Shown here: one piece after another, positions 12,665 to 25,064 of the stretch
Layout: each line of letters starts with the position of its first letter
How positions within the stretch are numbered: position 1 is the first letter of the stretch
Origin: Galbula dea
Taxonomy: Eukaryota; Chordata; Aves; Piciformes; Galbulidae
Length of the DNA: 64,000 bases
Assembly: GCA_013399015.1 (NCBI GenBank)
Contig: VWZX01008269.1
Location: forward strand, 152,213 to 216,212
Reading direction: 5' to 3'
Notes under the pieces: model-generated
What the model saw: the letters and a program-made list of their open reading frames with translations, nothing else
Told to the model about the DNA's origin: nothing
Databases searched by the model: none
Translations under genes and position numbers: made by a program

Positions 12665-13833
12665 CCTTTTTGTGGATGCCTCCATGACAGACGACAGGAG
12701 AAACTGTGGTGACCAAATGCAAGGCTCAGCCAGACAAGTATACTGAGCAGCTCAAATTAACATGCCATCAGCCTTGTTTTATACTCTTTCTTGTCTGTTC
12801 CTTCTTTGTTCTTCCCTGCATTCCCTTCTCCTGCACATTGCCTCACCAGTTGGCACACTCCCACCAAGCTCCTCCAATAAGCAGGAGCCTCAGTTTTGCA
12901 TCCTCATCCATTACAAAGTCCAGGTTTGTCTACAGTTTATTTATTGCTCATCGGTTGATGTGACTGACCACGTTTGTTTCTAGTTTCTGTCTTTATTAAT
13001 ATTAATTTGTCAAGTTTTTAGTCTGAGTGTTTGTCTGTCTCCCATTCCTTATCATCCTAACTGAAAAAAAGCATTTTTACAGTTCACATATCTTTACCAA
13101 TTAGTGCAGATGACCAGGTTAATTCTATCATGATGTACTTTATAATCTGCTGGTCAGGTCAGTTTGTGGCTCCTTTAACCAGATACTCTTAGAGGAGCAG
13201 ACACTCTTGCTCTACAAATCCTTGCAGCCCTTATTAAATTGTATGTAAAACAATGAAAGATAATTTTCTCTTGCAGTTTGTGCTTATTCACTGGCTTAAT
13301 GAATGACAAAAAATTTTCTAGATGGTTTTCTGATATATACTTGGACCCCCCAGGCTTTTAATTTATTTCCCTGTTGTTCCATGTTCATTATTCTGAACAT
13401 TCTTGTCTCATCAAATATGATCCTTAAAATGTTTACTGTACATATCGCAATTTATTAATAAAATACAGATATTGTAAATTTCACATATCGATTAATTGAG
13501 AGAAACAGATAAATTAGAGCTTGTTAGAGGTAATAAAGCTACAGCTTTGGGACATGCTATCCACAGATATAAATACACATTGCTCCATTGACTTTATTGG
13601 TCTGGGCCATATAATCCATGTCCTGTCCCCTGCTTATATAGCTTTGCCTTGCTTTATTGTCTTTGAACTTTGATGAGGTGCATTAATACCATATAGTTAT
13701 GCTCCAGAGGTGTTCGGTTCTCTGTGGTTGTATTAGGAAGAAGCAATTCTTTCTTGAATGGATTTACTGCACTAGATGAAGAGGTGATTGTATCAGTGGT
13801 TCATTACCTTGCTGATTTCTTTTTTATCAAAAG

Positions 13834-13980
13834 AAGAGGATCTCTGCATTCACATTCATTTCAGAAAAGAAAGAATACAACGTAGAGATCTTCTGAGCAT
13901 TAGCTTGCACGTTGCAACCCCTGAAATACTTTATCACTGTAAAAGAGCAAGACACATGGAAATTCAACTATTTGCTATTG
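13834..13980 (+). other. Weak candidate exon (splice-flanked open interval)
   Basis: A pyrimidine-rich tract ending in CAAAAG precedes the interval, and GTAAGTAG follows it directly. The 147 bases are open in one frame only. They would be a symmetric exon carrying 2 bases of a split codon at the start and 1 at the end. The translated segment includes 'RKERIQRRDLL' and 'ARHMEIQLFAI' and matches no family I know. GTAAGT occurs at many other places in this AT-rich window, so chance is the default explanation. Confidence 0.15.
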
Positions 13981-14849
13981 GTAAGTAGTTTAAAAATAAA
14001 GCAAATTTGAGGAAATAGCAATGAAACTAAAACATTCACTATTTCTCCATTAAGCATTTCATGTTTTAAGATGTTATTCATGGGCTTCAGAAACTATGAG
14101 CCTCTTCTGGCTTGGTAGGCATATATAGCACCATAAACATTGAACCTATACTTATTCTGAATTTAAATTCCAATATTTATGTAATTTCTGCTTGCATATT
14201 ATTACTTCATTGACTAGCTTCCCTTTTTTTCTCCAAAAGTATGTGGTCCTGATTTTGACTGAGATGTTCAGAAGCACAAGAAAATAACTTCTAAATGTAT
14301 TTAAGCTATGCCCAAGAAAGAAATATGGGAATAATCTGTTTTCACTTATTACTACCTTAAGAAAAAATACCAAAAATATTTTTAAGTTTCATAGTTCTAA
14401 AAGATTATAAATCCAGTCTCCAAAGAAGGTCAAGAGTTATTATTTTTAGACAGCAACTTCAACTGTATAATTATTTAGTGACATCATTAACAACCTTAGA
14501 GTCATCACAATATTCTGAATTTATGTATTTCAGCTGCAGATATTATAATTTGTACTTCCAGGTAATTATTTTAAAGCTTTCATATATTTTCACAAATGAA
14601 TGATCAAATATGATTTAAGTGTTTTCAAAGCTTAACTTAAATACTGGAAAAATACTTTAGTATTTGGAAAATAAAAGCAAAAAATCTTGAAAGTCTTTGC
14701 TTTCATAACTTTCCTTTCAACCTTATCAAACTTTTATGCATATTTCATTTTAAAAAGTCATTTCCTCTTTCAACACTTGTCTTATACTATTAAGGAATTG
14801 TTTGTGCAACAGTTAAATCTCCGACTAAGACCTGAATTTTTTCATTTAT

Positions 14850-14909
14850 CACAAGGAGTGCTAATTGACATTGTTCAATAAACCCTAATTTTGGTTAAGC
14901 AATTATTAT
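14850..14909 (+). repeat. Unnamed ~60-bp dispersed repeat, copy B
   Basis: Begins CACAAGGAGTGCTAATTGAC, carries AATAAA at 14877-14882, and ends GGTTAAGCAATTATTAT. It is the partner of copy A at 12606-12664, same strand, about 2.2 kb apart. Flanking sequence downstream of both copies is unrelated, so this is a dispersed repeat and not part of a longer duplication. Confidence 0.8.
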
Positions 14910-16516
14910 TGAGTTTCACTCAATGTATCATAAATCTTTCATCTTAGGTAACAGAAAATTGCACTAAAATAATTAGAATTTTCCCATATTGGATGAATTT
15001 GATAATTTACAAATAGAAATTTTGATGAAGCTGTTTTCCAACAACAAACACAAAGAGAACAAATATAAAGCATGAATTATCTTTATTTCCTATAACATTA
15101 TTTATAATTTAAAAAAATACATAACCTCTGATAATTATCATTGTTCCCTTTCTATTTTTTGTAGTAGAATTTTTTCCCCCATGTTGCAAATTATGATTGA
15201 AACAATAGCTTTAAAAGAAAATGGAAATCAAGAAGTATGAAACAACTTGAACTATTATGTTAACATTAAGTTTTTATGTACAAGACAAACTTTTTCACAA
15301 CTTTACATGTGAAAAGTCTGCCACATAACAGCTTTTCTTGTTTTACTTCATTTATTTTTGCTAATAATTATGACTGTAGACAGACTGAGATCAAATAACA
15401 GCAACATTAAACCCAAAATCAAAATGCAAACTCCCAGCACACATGCCAATAAAGATCAGTGTTCCTGAAGATCCTTCCTAGCTCTTTTCTACTCTCACTT
15501 TTTTCTGAGGCTTTGAAGAATTTATTACAGTGCAGAATGACTAATGTGGAACCCCTTATGAAACCCAAAATATGCATTGGCTTTTAATTAGTGAAATTCT
15601 TCCTTTATCCACAGATAAATCTGATGAGGAAAATGAACTGAGTCTCTGCAAATTTTGTAGTCTCTTGAGGTTTTATTAAGCAGTGCTCAAAAGCCTTTCT
15701 TTCTCTGTAAGTTCTATTATATCAAATTAACCCCTCCACCTTGCCAGTTCTTATTTTGTAACTGCATTTTTTTAAGTGGGGTTAAATAAGACAGATTTAT
15801 ATCTCAGTTTTTTCCATCCTAATGGCAGCCTTGTCATGTTAATCTATCTTAATCACACAAAAATATAGGGATCATAACAACAGTCACTTCTATAGGCAGC
15901 TTAGTCTGCCTGTACAGTGACAGAGGGAAGAGACAAGCACAGGCAGAGAGTCATTGACCTTGTCATCAGATGTGAATATGACAGCCAGAGTTAAATTAAA
16001 GGACTCTCATCCTTACCATCATTTGTTCATGACATTTACATGTATCATTTGCTCATGATTGAATAAAATACAGGGTTGACCTGACACCCCTCAACAGCCC
16101 TTGTCGGCTGGTGTGCATAATTCATTATCTATTTTCCCATTTCCTGGCTCTCTTTTTTGATGCCTTAGTGTCTCCCTTTCTCTTCCACAACTGTCTTCCA
16201 AATAAACAGTCCACCCCTGATTACTTTTTCTCCACTGATACCTAGTTTAGTATTTCTTCTACTATTACCTAGGTCGTCTCAACTTTTCATGGTATTATCA
16301 ATGGAGTTACCAAGCCAGTAATGGCCTCTGCTCTGCAAAGATGTCTCAACAATACCTTTCAGCTCTCTTATCATGTTTGCCTGTTTTCCATATAATTTCC
16401 CTCAGCCACCTCTGCTGTTCAGCCACAAGCATGGTGGTGTCAGTGATTTCATCAGCATCTAGACTTTTAACTGTCATGTCTTTTAGTCTTCCTCGTGCCA
16501 TTCAGTTAGCCTAACA

Positions 16517-16875
16517 TAGGATCATAGGATCATAGGATTGTCAGAGTTGGAAGGGACCTCAAAGACCATCCAGTTCCAACCCCCCTGCCCAGCAGGAACA
16601 CCATCCACTAGATCAGGTTACCCAGGGCCCCATCAAGCCTTGTCTTAAAAGCTTCCAGGGATGAGGCTTCCAAAACCTCTCTGAGCAACCTGTTCCACTG
16701 CCTAACCACCCTCATAGTGAAGAACTTCTTCCTAATATCCAGCCTAAATCCACCCTCCTCTAGCTTACACCAATTTCCCCTGGTTCTGTCACTTTCTGAC
16801 CTCCTAAAAAGTCCCTCGCCAGCTTTCTTGTAGGCCCCCTTCAGATACTGGAAGGCTCCAATAAGGTCCCAACAT
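16517..16875 (-). mobile_element. CR1 LINE, 5'-truncated 3' end with intact ORF2 C-terminus
   Basis: A minus-strand CR1 of about 360 bp. On the minus strand it starts at the block 'DLIGAFQYLKGAYKKAGEGL', continues through 'DRTRGNWCKLEEGGFRLDI' and 'RVVRQWNRLLREV', and ends at the natural ORF2 stop (frame closing at 16608) with 'LDGALGNLI'. The 3' UTR follows, and then three tandem octamers that read TCATAGGA on the + strand. There is no frameshift in the retained coding part, so the copy is not very old. Its 5' truncation falls at nearly the same consensus position as the copy at 33448-33799. Confidence 0.96.
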
Positions 16876-19800
16876 GAAGACATGTTATATTTAGACTTTC
16901 CTTTCACACATATAGGAACATTTTCTAGATATGTGTAAGTTATCCCATACAAATTTAAACCCCCAGTGTGACTGGTTTCCCCAAACCATCTTCCTTTGGC
17001 TGAAAAGTTCTGAATTCTTCCCATATGTCTATCAAATTTTGGGTTTGAAACATAAGTATACGCAACATTTATCGTAATTTGTACCTCTTACCTTCTGTCT
17101 GTTGTGTTTGCCTTTTTGCTTGTTCATACCTGTCCCAGCTGTTTGTTTAGGTCCCTCTGTGACCTCTGTTTTCAATCTTTATTTTTAAAGTAATTACAAT
17201 CTCTTTAAATCCCTCTCTCTATCATCTCTTTGGGAGAGCATGTCTCCAGCTCTGTCTGTCCAGTGACAGTTGCAACCGAACTTAAAACACCAAGGACTTT
17301 CTTTTTTTGAAATTTATGCTTTTCCAGCTTGCATTAATATGTTTTGCATTAAATGTTTTAAAATTGTCTTGTTCTGTACTTCTTTATTTTGTAGATTAAT
17401 GATGAAGCTTCTGGAAGTTTTCACACCATTTTGTCTTCCTACTTACACCTATTTGTTTACCTGAACATTTTTATTGTTCCACTATCTTGTTGACTGCTTA
17501 TATTCCCTGCCTTTGAAACCTGATGCTTTCATTACTGAATCTCTTGAACATCTAGGCTGACATACGCAAACAGATTTGGGATAACTGAGTGACTGCAGCA
17601 AGTGAAATTCATGCTTCTGTGTGGATCCATCAGAAACTCTATTATGCTTACCAATCTTCTAAAAATATACACATTTAACATTAACGTTTCTGCATCCTAT
17701 ATGGAGATTTCAGAACAGAAAGAGAAACAAACCTGAAGCTTTTCTGCCTATTGAATTATTATGTTCTTGTCTGTGTCCTACTATATAAAAGACAGATCAA
17801 AAGGATATCACTCTCAGTTTGACTATTTCTTGCCATTGACTAAAGAAACAGCCTATACTGACAAGGTCAGAGACTTTTCAATTTGGGATATCTACTGTTA
17901 GGTGAGAGCTACTTCATACAAGGTTTCTCTACAACATACTAGGATTTACAAAAGAGTCCAATCAATCTATCCCATTTTGAACCAAAACATTACACATTAC
18001 TTACTGTGAACACAAACCCCACTTTTACCTGTAAGTATAGGAGCCTAGAAGGACAAAACTGCGCAATTTCCTAGCCCCAGAAAATTTTATCTTTCCATTT
18101 TCTACTTCAGTGTGAAAAATAATTTTAAACTGAGTGAATCTGAGTGATCAGCAATGAGTGTGTAGTTATAATGAACTACACCAAAGTTGGTTTTAGGTAA
18201 TTTTTGAATGGTGTAGATGAAGGAAAAGAATATCTAAAGAAATAGCTAGATGGGAGTTCATTAAAGGGTTTTTTTTCCCCTAAAAGAGGTCTAAGTTTTT
18301 TTTAACCAAAAGACCATTTTTGGTGTACAAAATATTTACAAGAGTCATGATTCATATTGGAATGTGATGAAGTGGATGCAAAACTTTAGTGATAATTGCA
18401 GTCTTTCAGCACTATACATAAGCTCTCATGCACAGCTACTGGATAATCATCAGCATTTCTGAGGGCTGTAATGTACATGAAGATTTTTAATGTTTATCAG
18501 AGTTCTGACTCACCTTTTCATCTTCTTCATGCTCTTTATGAATATATTTATACAGGATTTTATAAATATTTTCATCCTCCATTGTGTACGAAAAATAGTA
18601 CATAAGAATTAAAGCCTTAAAAAACAATGACCCATGATTCACACTGATGGAATTTTTTTTACTGTTTAACAAATGTAAGCAAAAAGAAACCCAAAAACTT
18701 CTATGAGATAGGCTATTATGAAGAGAATCTTGTACCTTTCATTAAAATTTATGATAATACTTGATTCAGTTTGATGCATATGCATAAAATTAGATTATGA
18801 ATTATTTAAAATTTATTGGAAGTGTTCTTCATTTTACAAGTCAGTAATTGTTTCCCAGGTGAATGAACTGTGAGACCAAGGGCCAAATATCTCGTCCCAG
18901 TAAGACATCTGAATTATTGTTGAAGAAAATGGTGTTCATTCCTATTAGACCTTTTATTGTTGAGGTAAAATTATTTGCTGTTCCATTAATTAAGGAATAA
19001 TTACTGGCAAAGTAATTATATCCTCCTTTCACTACATCAACTCAGCACACTGTTAACACTGTTTTAGTTTTCCATCTCCCTTAGAATTCACAAACTTTTG
19101 AAATTCATTCCTCCACAATATTTTAGTTTCTACATTGTCACCCTTGACCCCAAGAAGATTTAGCAACTAGAATCAATAAACATAGCTTGTTGTATCAGCT
19201 ATTACATGAAAATTAATTGTCTTTTAGGCTTCTTTTTCACTCATTAAATGTACTTTAATGGATTTAATTCACTTTGTTTTTGTAAAAGTAACTTACCCTT
19301 GAAGTTATTCAAAAGAAGAAAAGCACCTCTAATGACACTACACTACTTTGTTTTTTCTTCATTTGAGGAAAACCAGCAAAAATATTTACAAAATTGATCC
19401 AAATCACATTTTATAATATAAACAACACTAAAGAAACTCAGCCTTTTAATAAAAAGTGTGATACACATCTCACAGTTTTTAAACTACTCTGTCCTATTTT
19501 CTCCCAGAAGCTTTGCACTTTCCAGCGGGAAAATAATTACTGCCAAAACAAATATACATGTATATATCTAAATAAGTATTTTAAAAATTATTTATTCATA
19601 ACTGCACAGTTGCTATCTGTATAAACTAGTAAGAGTCTGAAAATACAGTGTACTGAATAAGTATTAGTGTTATACACAAAATCATTAGCAGAGTAAAATA
19701 CAGATAGTATCAGTTTATGAAGTACACATAAACACATACATGTAAACATTAAGTGATGTAACTATATCTATCTGTCATGCCAATCATCTCTACCTTATTT

Positions 19801-22224
19801 AAAAGATACAGTACACAATCTTTTACACAGTACTAGGGTATTTCTCTGCATTTCCTGCACTTAAAAATTAGTGAACAATTATTCTTCATATCTGAGATTA
19901 TAAAATTACAGGTTTAATCATCTTTAAATGAATAACAATATCTCTAGAAATCATACCAAAGTCTCCCCTTCCCATGTTTACCATCTGGTTTACATTTTCT
20001 TTACTTGTCCTTTTCAGTAAGAAAAATAAAGTGAAGATATCAAGAATTTCTGGTAAACATTTTAAATTGTTTTGATTAAGTTAAAAAAAAATCATCTCTT
20101 GAGAACAAGACTAAAAGTTAAACATTAGTTAGTTAAGACCATTTGTTTTATCTCTAATCATTTTTTTCTCCTTAAAGGGATGTTTTTGTTCTAGTTTCCT
20201 CTTCCATATGCGGAAGTGACCATGGTTGGATGTAGGATATCTTATTAGATGCAATATTTAGCTGTTTCCATTGGTGTTATTTTTATCTTCTATCTACTGC
20301 TTCTTGGTGAGCAAGTTGTTGAAGATCAATAGTATGAATCAGCATTCTTTGTGCAAATTCTAACTTGTACTCTGAGAGTAGAATGTGATTTACCTTCACA
20401 AAATTAGAATTTAAGTTGGTACTTCTCCAAACTAAATTAATATCAGAACTCTTACAATCATCAACAATGTAGTACTAGGTCTATGATGGTAGATTGCATG
20501 AATCTAGGAAGTTGAAATTCATCAATGTCTCTCAACTTCCAAAAATGAATAATGTAAAACAGCTGTATGTAGCATTAAACAAACAAAAACCCCCTAAACT
20601 AACAAAACAACAAAACCATTTTTTTTTCCTTAATTGCCATTTTTGGATCTGCAAAATATGCAGATCCATATAAGCCCATTCTGGCTTGCTACAGTCTCCA
20701 TCTAATTCTGCGTTCTAGTTTGACATATCTGGAGGTTTTTCCTTTTGTCCACCTTTACCAAAGCTTCTGAAATAGTTTTCAGATCACAATAGCTATGCCT
20801 AGTTGACGAGTTTCCTGCATGAGGAAATAGTTTCTGTACAGCACAAGATTCTTGAAGAAAGATTACAATCTGCAATCAAGCACTGTATGTAGCACTGATA
20901 TTTCCTACCTTGGAACTGCAGCATTAGAAGTCTCTTTTGAACAGATATCATTATTCCAATCATTGAAATAATTTTGCTGTGAACGCAATTCTCTACCTGA
21001 CTCTGATTTCACCTTTCAATCTGCATTGTCCCTTCCTGTTGAATAAAGCATACTTTGGGCATTCTTTCTTTTTATTAATACCTTAAATTTAAAAATACTT
21101 TACTTTCTTTGTCTTATTTGATATCTATTATCAGCATTTATGACTCATTCATTCATTCATGAGTAATATGGACTATGAGTGCCTGAGACCTTTACTGTTC
21201 TCAAAGACTGTGCCAATTACTAATTTTTTTTCTTGTTAATTTTATTTTTTATTTTAAAAAAATATAATACATTGCTTTTCTTTTGTCATGTGTGGTTATG
21301 AACTTAACAATGACATGGTTGATTTATTTGTTGATGCACAGGGCTTAGATAAGGGAATGTCTTGAGTCTTTTTTTTAGGATCAAGTGCAGCACAAGCTCT
21401 CATACTACTTCACCAGTGTAATGCTCTCACTCTTTATGTTCAAAAAGCACACAATACCATTAAGAATGTTATTGAAGTTGCTTGATGTGGCATGAAATGC
21501 ATTTCTTAATGTGTAGATGACAACCAATTCAAGGTGTGCATCTTATCTAAGTGATTTATTTTAGCTGTGACATTATTAAGAAAGACAGGACATGTAAGAC
21601 ATGTTCTGAATAAACTTCCCCTTGGATAAATCTGAAAGAGGTATATGCCAGTTGTTCCAGACTTCTTTTTGTGTAAAGACTTTCTGATTTTGTTTTCTAG
21701 AGGATCTTGAAAGTGCACTGCTATGTTTATGTCAAGTAGAGGAAAGTAATTTATTCCATACTGCTCCGTTAGTAATGCAAGCAATATAGAAGATGCCTTG
21801 TTTGGTTACTTATATCACCTGTGTCATCTAGTTTAACTGATCTGTCTAGATTGCAGATGACACTGATTGTATCCATGACAATCTCAGTTAATATTGAAAT
21901 TTATTGTTATTTTTATCAAATTGTTCATACTGAAAGTCAGCATATAAACTCCTTAGATTCATTGTGGTTTTGAAATATTTTGTCGGAAAATGTAAAATAA
22001 CCCTTTCATGATCAATCAAATTGTTAAAATTGAAGTCAAAACTGGAAATTACCAGGAATGTTTCACAGAAGGAGACTAACAGAGCAGCCAAATGAGACTG
22101 TCAAATACAGTCTTACAAATACTTTTCAGCTAGATGCATAAGGAAAGATATCTTGGAAAATGTAGTACTGATGCTTTTTTTTCCCCCCAAAACACTATCA
22201 AGCTGTATATTTATTATCAAAAGC
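16876..22224. other. Long AT-rich unique stretch, no gene seen
   Basis: About 5.3 kb with no supported gene. Small features are (TCAT)4 at 21145-21160, an A/C-rich low-complexity run at 20577-20618 and a 10-bp-stem inverted repeat at 20644-20668. Frames at 17270-17464, 18487-18672, 18841-19032, 19394-19624, 21506-21784 and 21888-22091 are short, AT-driven and unrecognised. Confidence 0.55.
20644..20668. repeat. Perfect 10-bp inverted repeat (hairpin)
   Basis: TGGATCTGCA and TGCAGATCCA flank a 5-base AAATA loop, forming a perfect 10-bp stem. It has no T-run directly after it and no recognisable neighbour gene, so no terminator or RNA function is claimed. Confidence 0.85.
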
Positions 22225-22795
22225 AATGCAAGTGGGAAGGTACTTCAGGATGTCTCCGGTCTAACTTCTTGCTCAAAGCAGGGTCGACTCTGAGATCAGA
22301 CTAAATCACTCAGGTCTATGTCCAGGACAGTCTTGAAAGCCTCCAAAGACAGAGACAGTGCAATCTTTCTGGACAACCTTCTCTGCTGAGTGACTGTCCT
22401 CATGGGGAAAAAGTTTCTCCTTAACATTCAATCTGAAACTATCTTTTTTCAGATTATACCTGCTGCCTCTCATCGTCCTGCCATGCTCCATGTTGTCCTG
22501 CCATGCTCCATGTTGAAGAGCCTGGCTCTGTTTTCTTGCTGGCTTCTCCATAAGCACTGATGTGCTTTTGTTAGGATAGATAAGCTAAACAAGCCATGTC
22601 CCTCAGCTTAATCTTATAAGGCAAGTGGCCCAGTCCTGACTATACTGGTGGTTTATCAATGTCTTTCCTGTACAGGATACAGTAACTAGATGTAATGCTA
22701 TAAACTCTGAGTAAAGGCATGAATAACCGCTTTCCCAAACCTGCTGCCTCTTGTTCCATGAATGTTGCTGGCTGTCTTTGGTGCTAGGGCACTCA
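22225..22795 (-). mobile_element. CR1 LINE, older copy, about 570 bp
   Basis: A minus-strand CR1 fragment that is diverged but traceable along most of its length. From the 3' end inward, the + strand shows GGGAAGGTACTTCAGGATGT, CTTGCTCAAAGCAGGGTC, the 'RLNVKEKLF' coding block read on the minus strand, then GCTAAACAAGCCATGTCCC and TGGCTGTCTTTGGTGCTAGG, which correspond to progressively more N-terminal ORF2 sequence. The ATTCTATG terminal octamers are not recognisable. Several frameshifts and stops break the ORF. The 3' block differs from the other copies in the window and points to an older CR1 subfamily. It contains a local 20-bp tandem duplication at 22475-22514. Confidence 0.88.
22475..22514. 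repeat. 20-bp perfect tandem duplication inside CR1
   Basis: GTCCTGCCATGCTCCATGTT is present twice, head to tail, with no mismatch. It lies in the ORF2-derived part of the old CR1 copy. The two copies are identical while the surrounding CR1 is heavily mutated, so the duplication is probably younger than the insertion. Confidence 0.95.
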
Positions 22796-24550
22796 TTTTT
22801 TCTCACAGAAAAAGAACTGATGCACTGAGAACTGTAATAGCCAAAAAGAAACATTGCTAGCCACCTCCCTCCACCAAAAGCCCAAAACAGACACACACAC
22901 TGCAACTGCAGAAGTTACACCCATTCACTAAGCTACTCTCTAAGAGTTTCAGTTTTGGACTTAGGAATCAGAAGTCAGAACTCTTTCATTCTGAGAGTAT
23001 GTAATGTCTGGGGCTTAGTAGGGGCTTGACTTCTCCTTGGAATAATAACCTAAAGTTTAGTATTTCACAAAGACTGCTTACGTTTTCATAAATCGTCCAC
23101 AGAAGCAATTATGTTGTTCCAGGAAAAGAGTGAAGGGCAAATAGCATTCTTCAATTATTTTCTTTGTACTGTAAAGTTTAGTATCTTCCACTACACTAAA
23201 GCATTTATTTGTAGCAAAACAGTAAAAGTTATAGGCACTGTACTAGTGGCTTAACACAATTAGTGTTATTTGCGTCTGGTCTTTTGGTCTCAGATAAAGA
23301 CTATGATGGTGGGAGGAAATGTGTCTACTGCATCTGGTCAGACTGTCAACAACTGTTCAATTAGTGCTTAGTAGAGTGTAAATATCCTGATACTAAAAAT
23401 GGGTTCTTACTTGTAGCTGCTGTCACAGAGACTTTAAGAAGTCATGAAGAATTAATAAGATTTCATCAGTATACAATTTAAATTGGATTTGAAACAAATG
23501 ACAATCATAATAAAACTTCTCCAGCAAGCATGAAGAACAACTTAACCTTCTGTTATCAAAGTATACTCTCTAAATTATTTTGAGAATAACCTTCTGTTTT
23601 AGAGGCACTTGAGGTCAATACCATATATATTTTTAACCAGAACATACAGAAGAATGAGAGGAGCTTACCATTTCTTGTCAAAGGAAAAGTGAAAATAGTC
23701 ATATATCATAACCACAGCATATCAACAAAACCTGAAAACTAGGGATAAGATGTCAGAAAATGTATTGTTTTTCCTATCTCTTGCTGAACTCTTCATTATA
23801 ATGGAAGGACAAGGCAGACTGTGCTTCAAGGCTTGCCTTGGTGTGTAGAGGCAAAATTCAATCAAAATTCCAAATTCTATTTCAAATTATTTTAATTGGG
23901 ATCTTGTTATGTTGAATTCATGCCATTTCTATAAAAACGATTTTATTGGAAATATTCTTTTATCTTTTTAATGTAAATTCAAAACTTAGCTCCTTTATCA
24001 CTTGTTGTCCAGTTATAAAGTCCTTAGGAGTGATTCTAACATAGTAAGTGGCATGTCATAAGTAATTCTTCTCAGCTACTGCACAATCCATTATATTTAC
24101 AAAGTGTGAAGCTATTTGACCTATTGTGAAAGCTTGTTTAATCTTTCAAAATCAAAATAGCGTTATTTCTAGGTTATGAATCTTCATTTTGTTCTCATTT
24201 TCTTGTCAGTCACATTTGGTGCACATTGTCTGGAATACAGTTTCAAACATTTATTTGCAACATATTTTTCAGGCTTGCAGTGTAGTAGCAAATGCAGAAA
24301 TACCAGAGATTTGAAAAGGTATTAATAATCCATTTCCTTTAAAAAGGTTAACCTTTTTGGCCAGCTGTCTTCTAATATGGCCACTTCAGAAGCGCATCAC
24401 ATACTTAAGAAATAATGCAATGTTGCTGTTATTACTTAAATTAACATTAATAATGAGCATTAGCTTCACCCGATGTAGGTCTTTATGCTTATATCATTTG
24501 CAAGGTAAATTAAGAGGGAGAGAGAATTTGATCTCTTCTTCATATAACTG
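22796..24550. other. AT-rich unique DNA, no gene seen
   Basis: About 1.75 kb between two minus-strand CR1 copies. No open frame with recognisable content, no RNA gene and no clear repeat were seen. Confidence 0.55.
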
Positions 24551-25064
24551 TAGAAACATAGAATGGTTTGAGTTGGAAGGGACCTTAAAGACCATCTATT
24601 TCTAACCCTATTACCAAGGTCAGGACTGTCACCCACTAGCCCTGGTCTTCAACACTTGCGGGGATGGGGCATCCATAATTTCTCAGTGCACCATGTCAGA
24701 TACAACCTGTCTTTAATGAACACATATTGGCTGTCACCAACCACCTCATTTTCCATGTCCTAGTATATTTTCCAGGACCATCTGCTCCATGATCTTGCAA
24801 GACACAGAGAGATTTGCCTGTAGTTCCGCAGGTCTTCCTTTATTCGCTTCTTAAAAAATGGGGGTTAAGTTTCTTCTTTTCCATCAGTGGGAACTTCACC
24901 AGTCTGGCGCAGCTTCTCAAATATGATGAATAGTGGCTTAGCCAGTTCATCCACTGGTTCCCTCAGGACCTGTGGATGCATCTCATCAGGTGTTATGGCC
25001 TTGTGTACCTTCAGGTTCCTTTGCTGGTTTTGAACATGATCTCTTACAATGTGTGGTCTAATTT
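24551..25064 (-). mobile_element. CR1 LINE with large internal deletion (RT core joined to 3' end)
   Basis: On the minus strand the element starts in the N-terminal part of the reverse transcriptase domain. Equivalents of 'GPDEMHPQVLREPVDELAKP', 'EKLRQTGEVP' and 'KEDLRNYRQISL' can be read in order. Just after a block equivalent to the conserved 'SQHGFTKGKSCLTN' it jumps, near 24684-24694, to the ORF2 C-terminus ('VMDAPS..') and the 3' UTR, and ends in a diverged CATAGAA-type tail at about 24551. The intervening RT catalytic region and thumb (motifs A, B and C) are absent, about 1 kb relative to CR1 consensus. Stops and indels are present. The copy is dead. Confidence 0.9.

Larger units (their letters stand above)
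10534..16516. other. Long AT-rich unique stretch, no confirmed gene
   Basis: About 6 kb without a supported gene. It contains two copies of an unnamed ~60-bp repeat (12606-12664 and 14850-14909) and one splice-flanked open interval (13834-13980), each listed separately. Frames at 11692-11943 (+) and 11605-11844 (-) overlap on opposite strands and have no recognisable domain. The rest is AT-rich sequence with scattered AATAAA hexamers, which are expected by chance at this composition. Confidence 0.5.
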
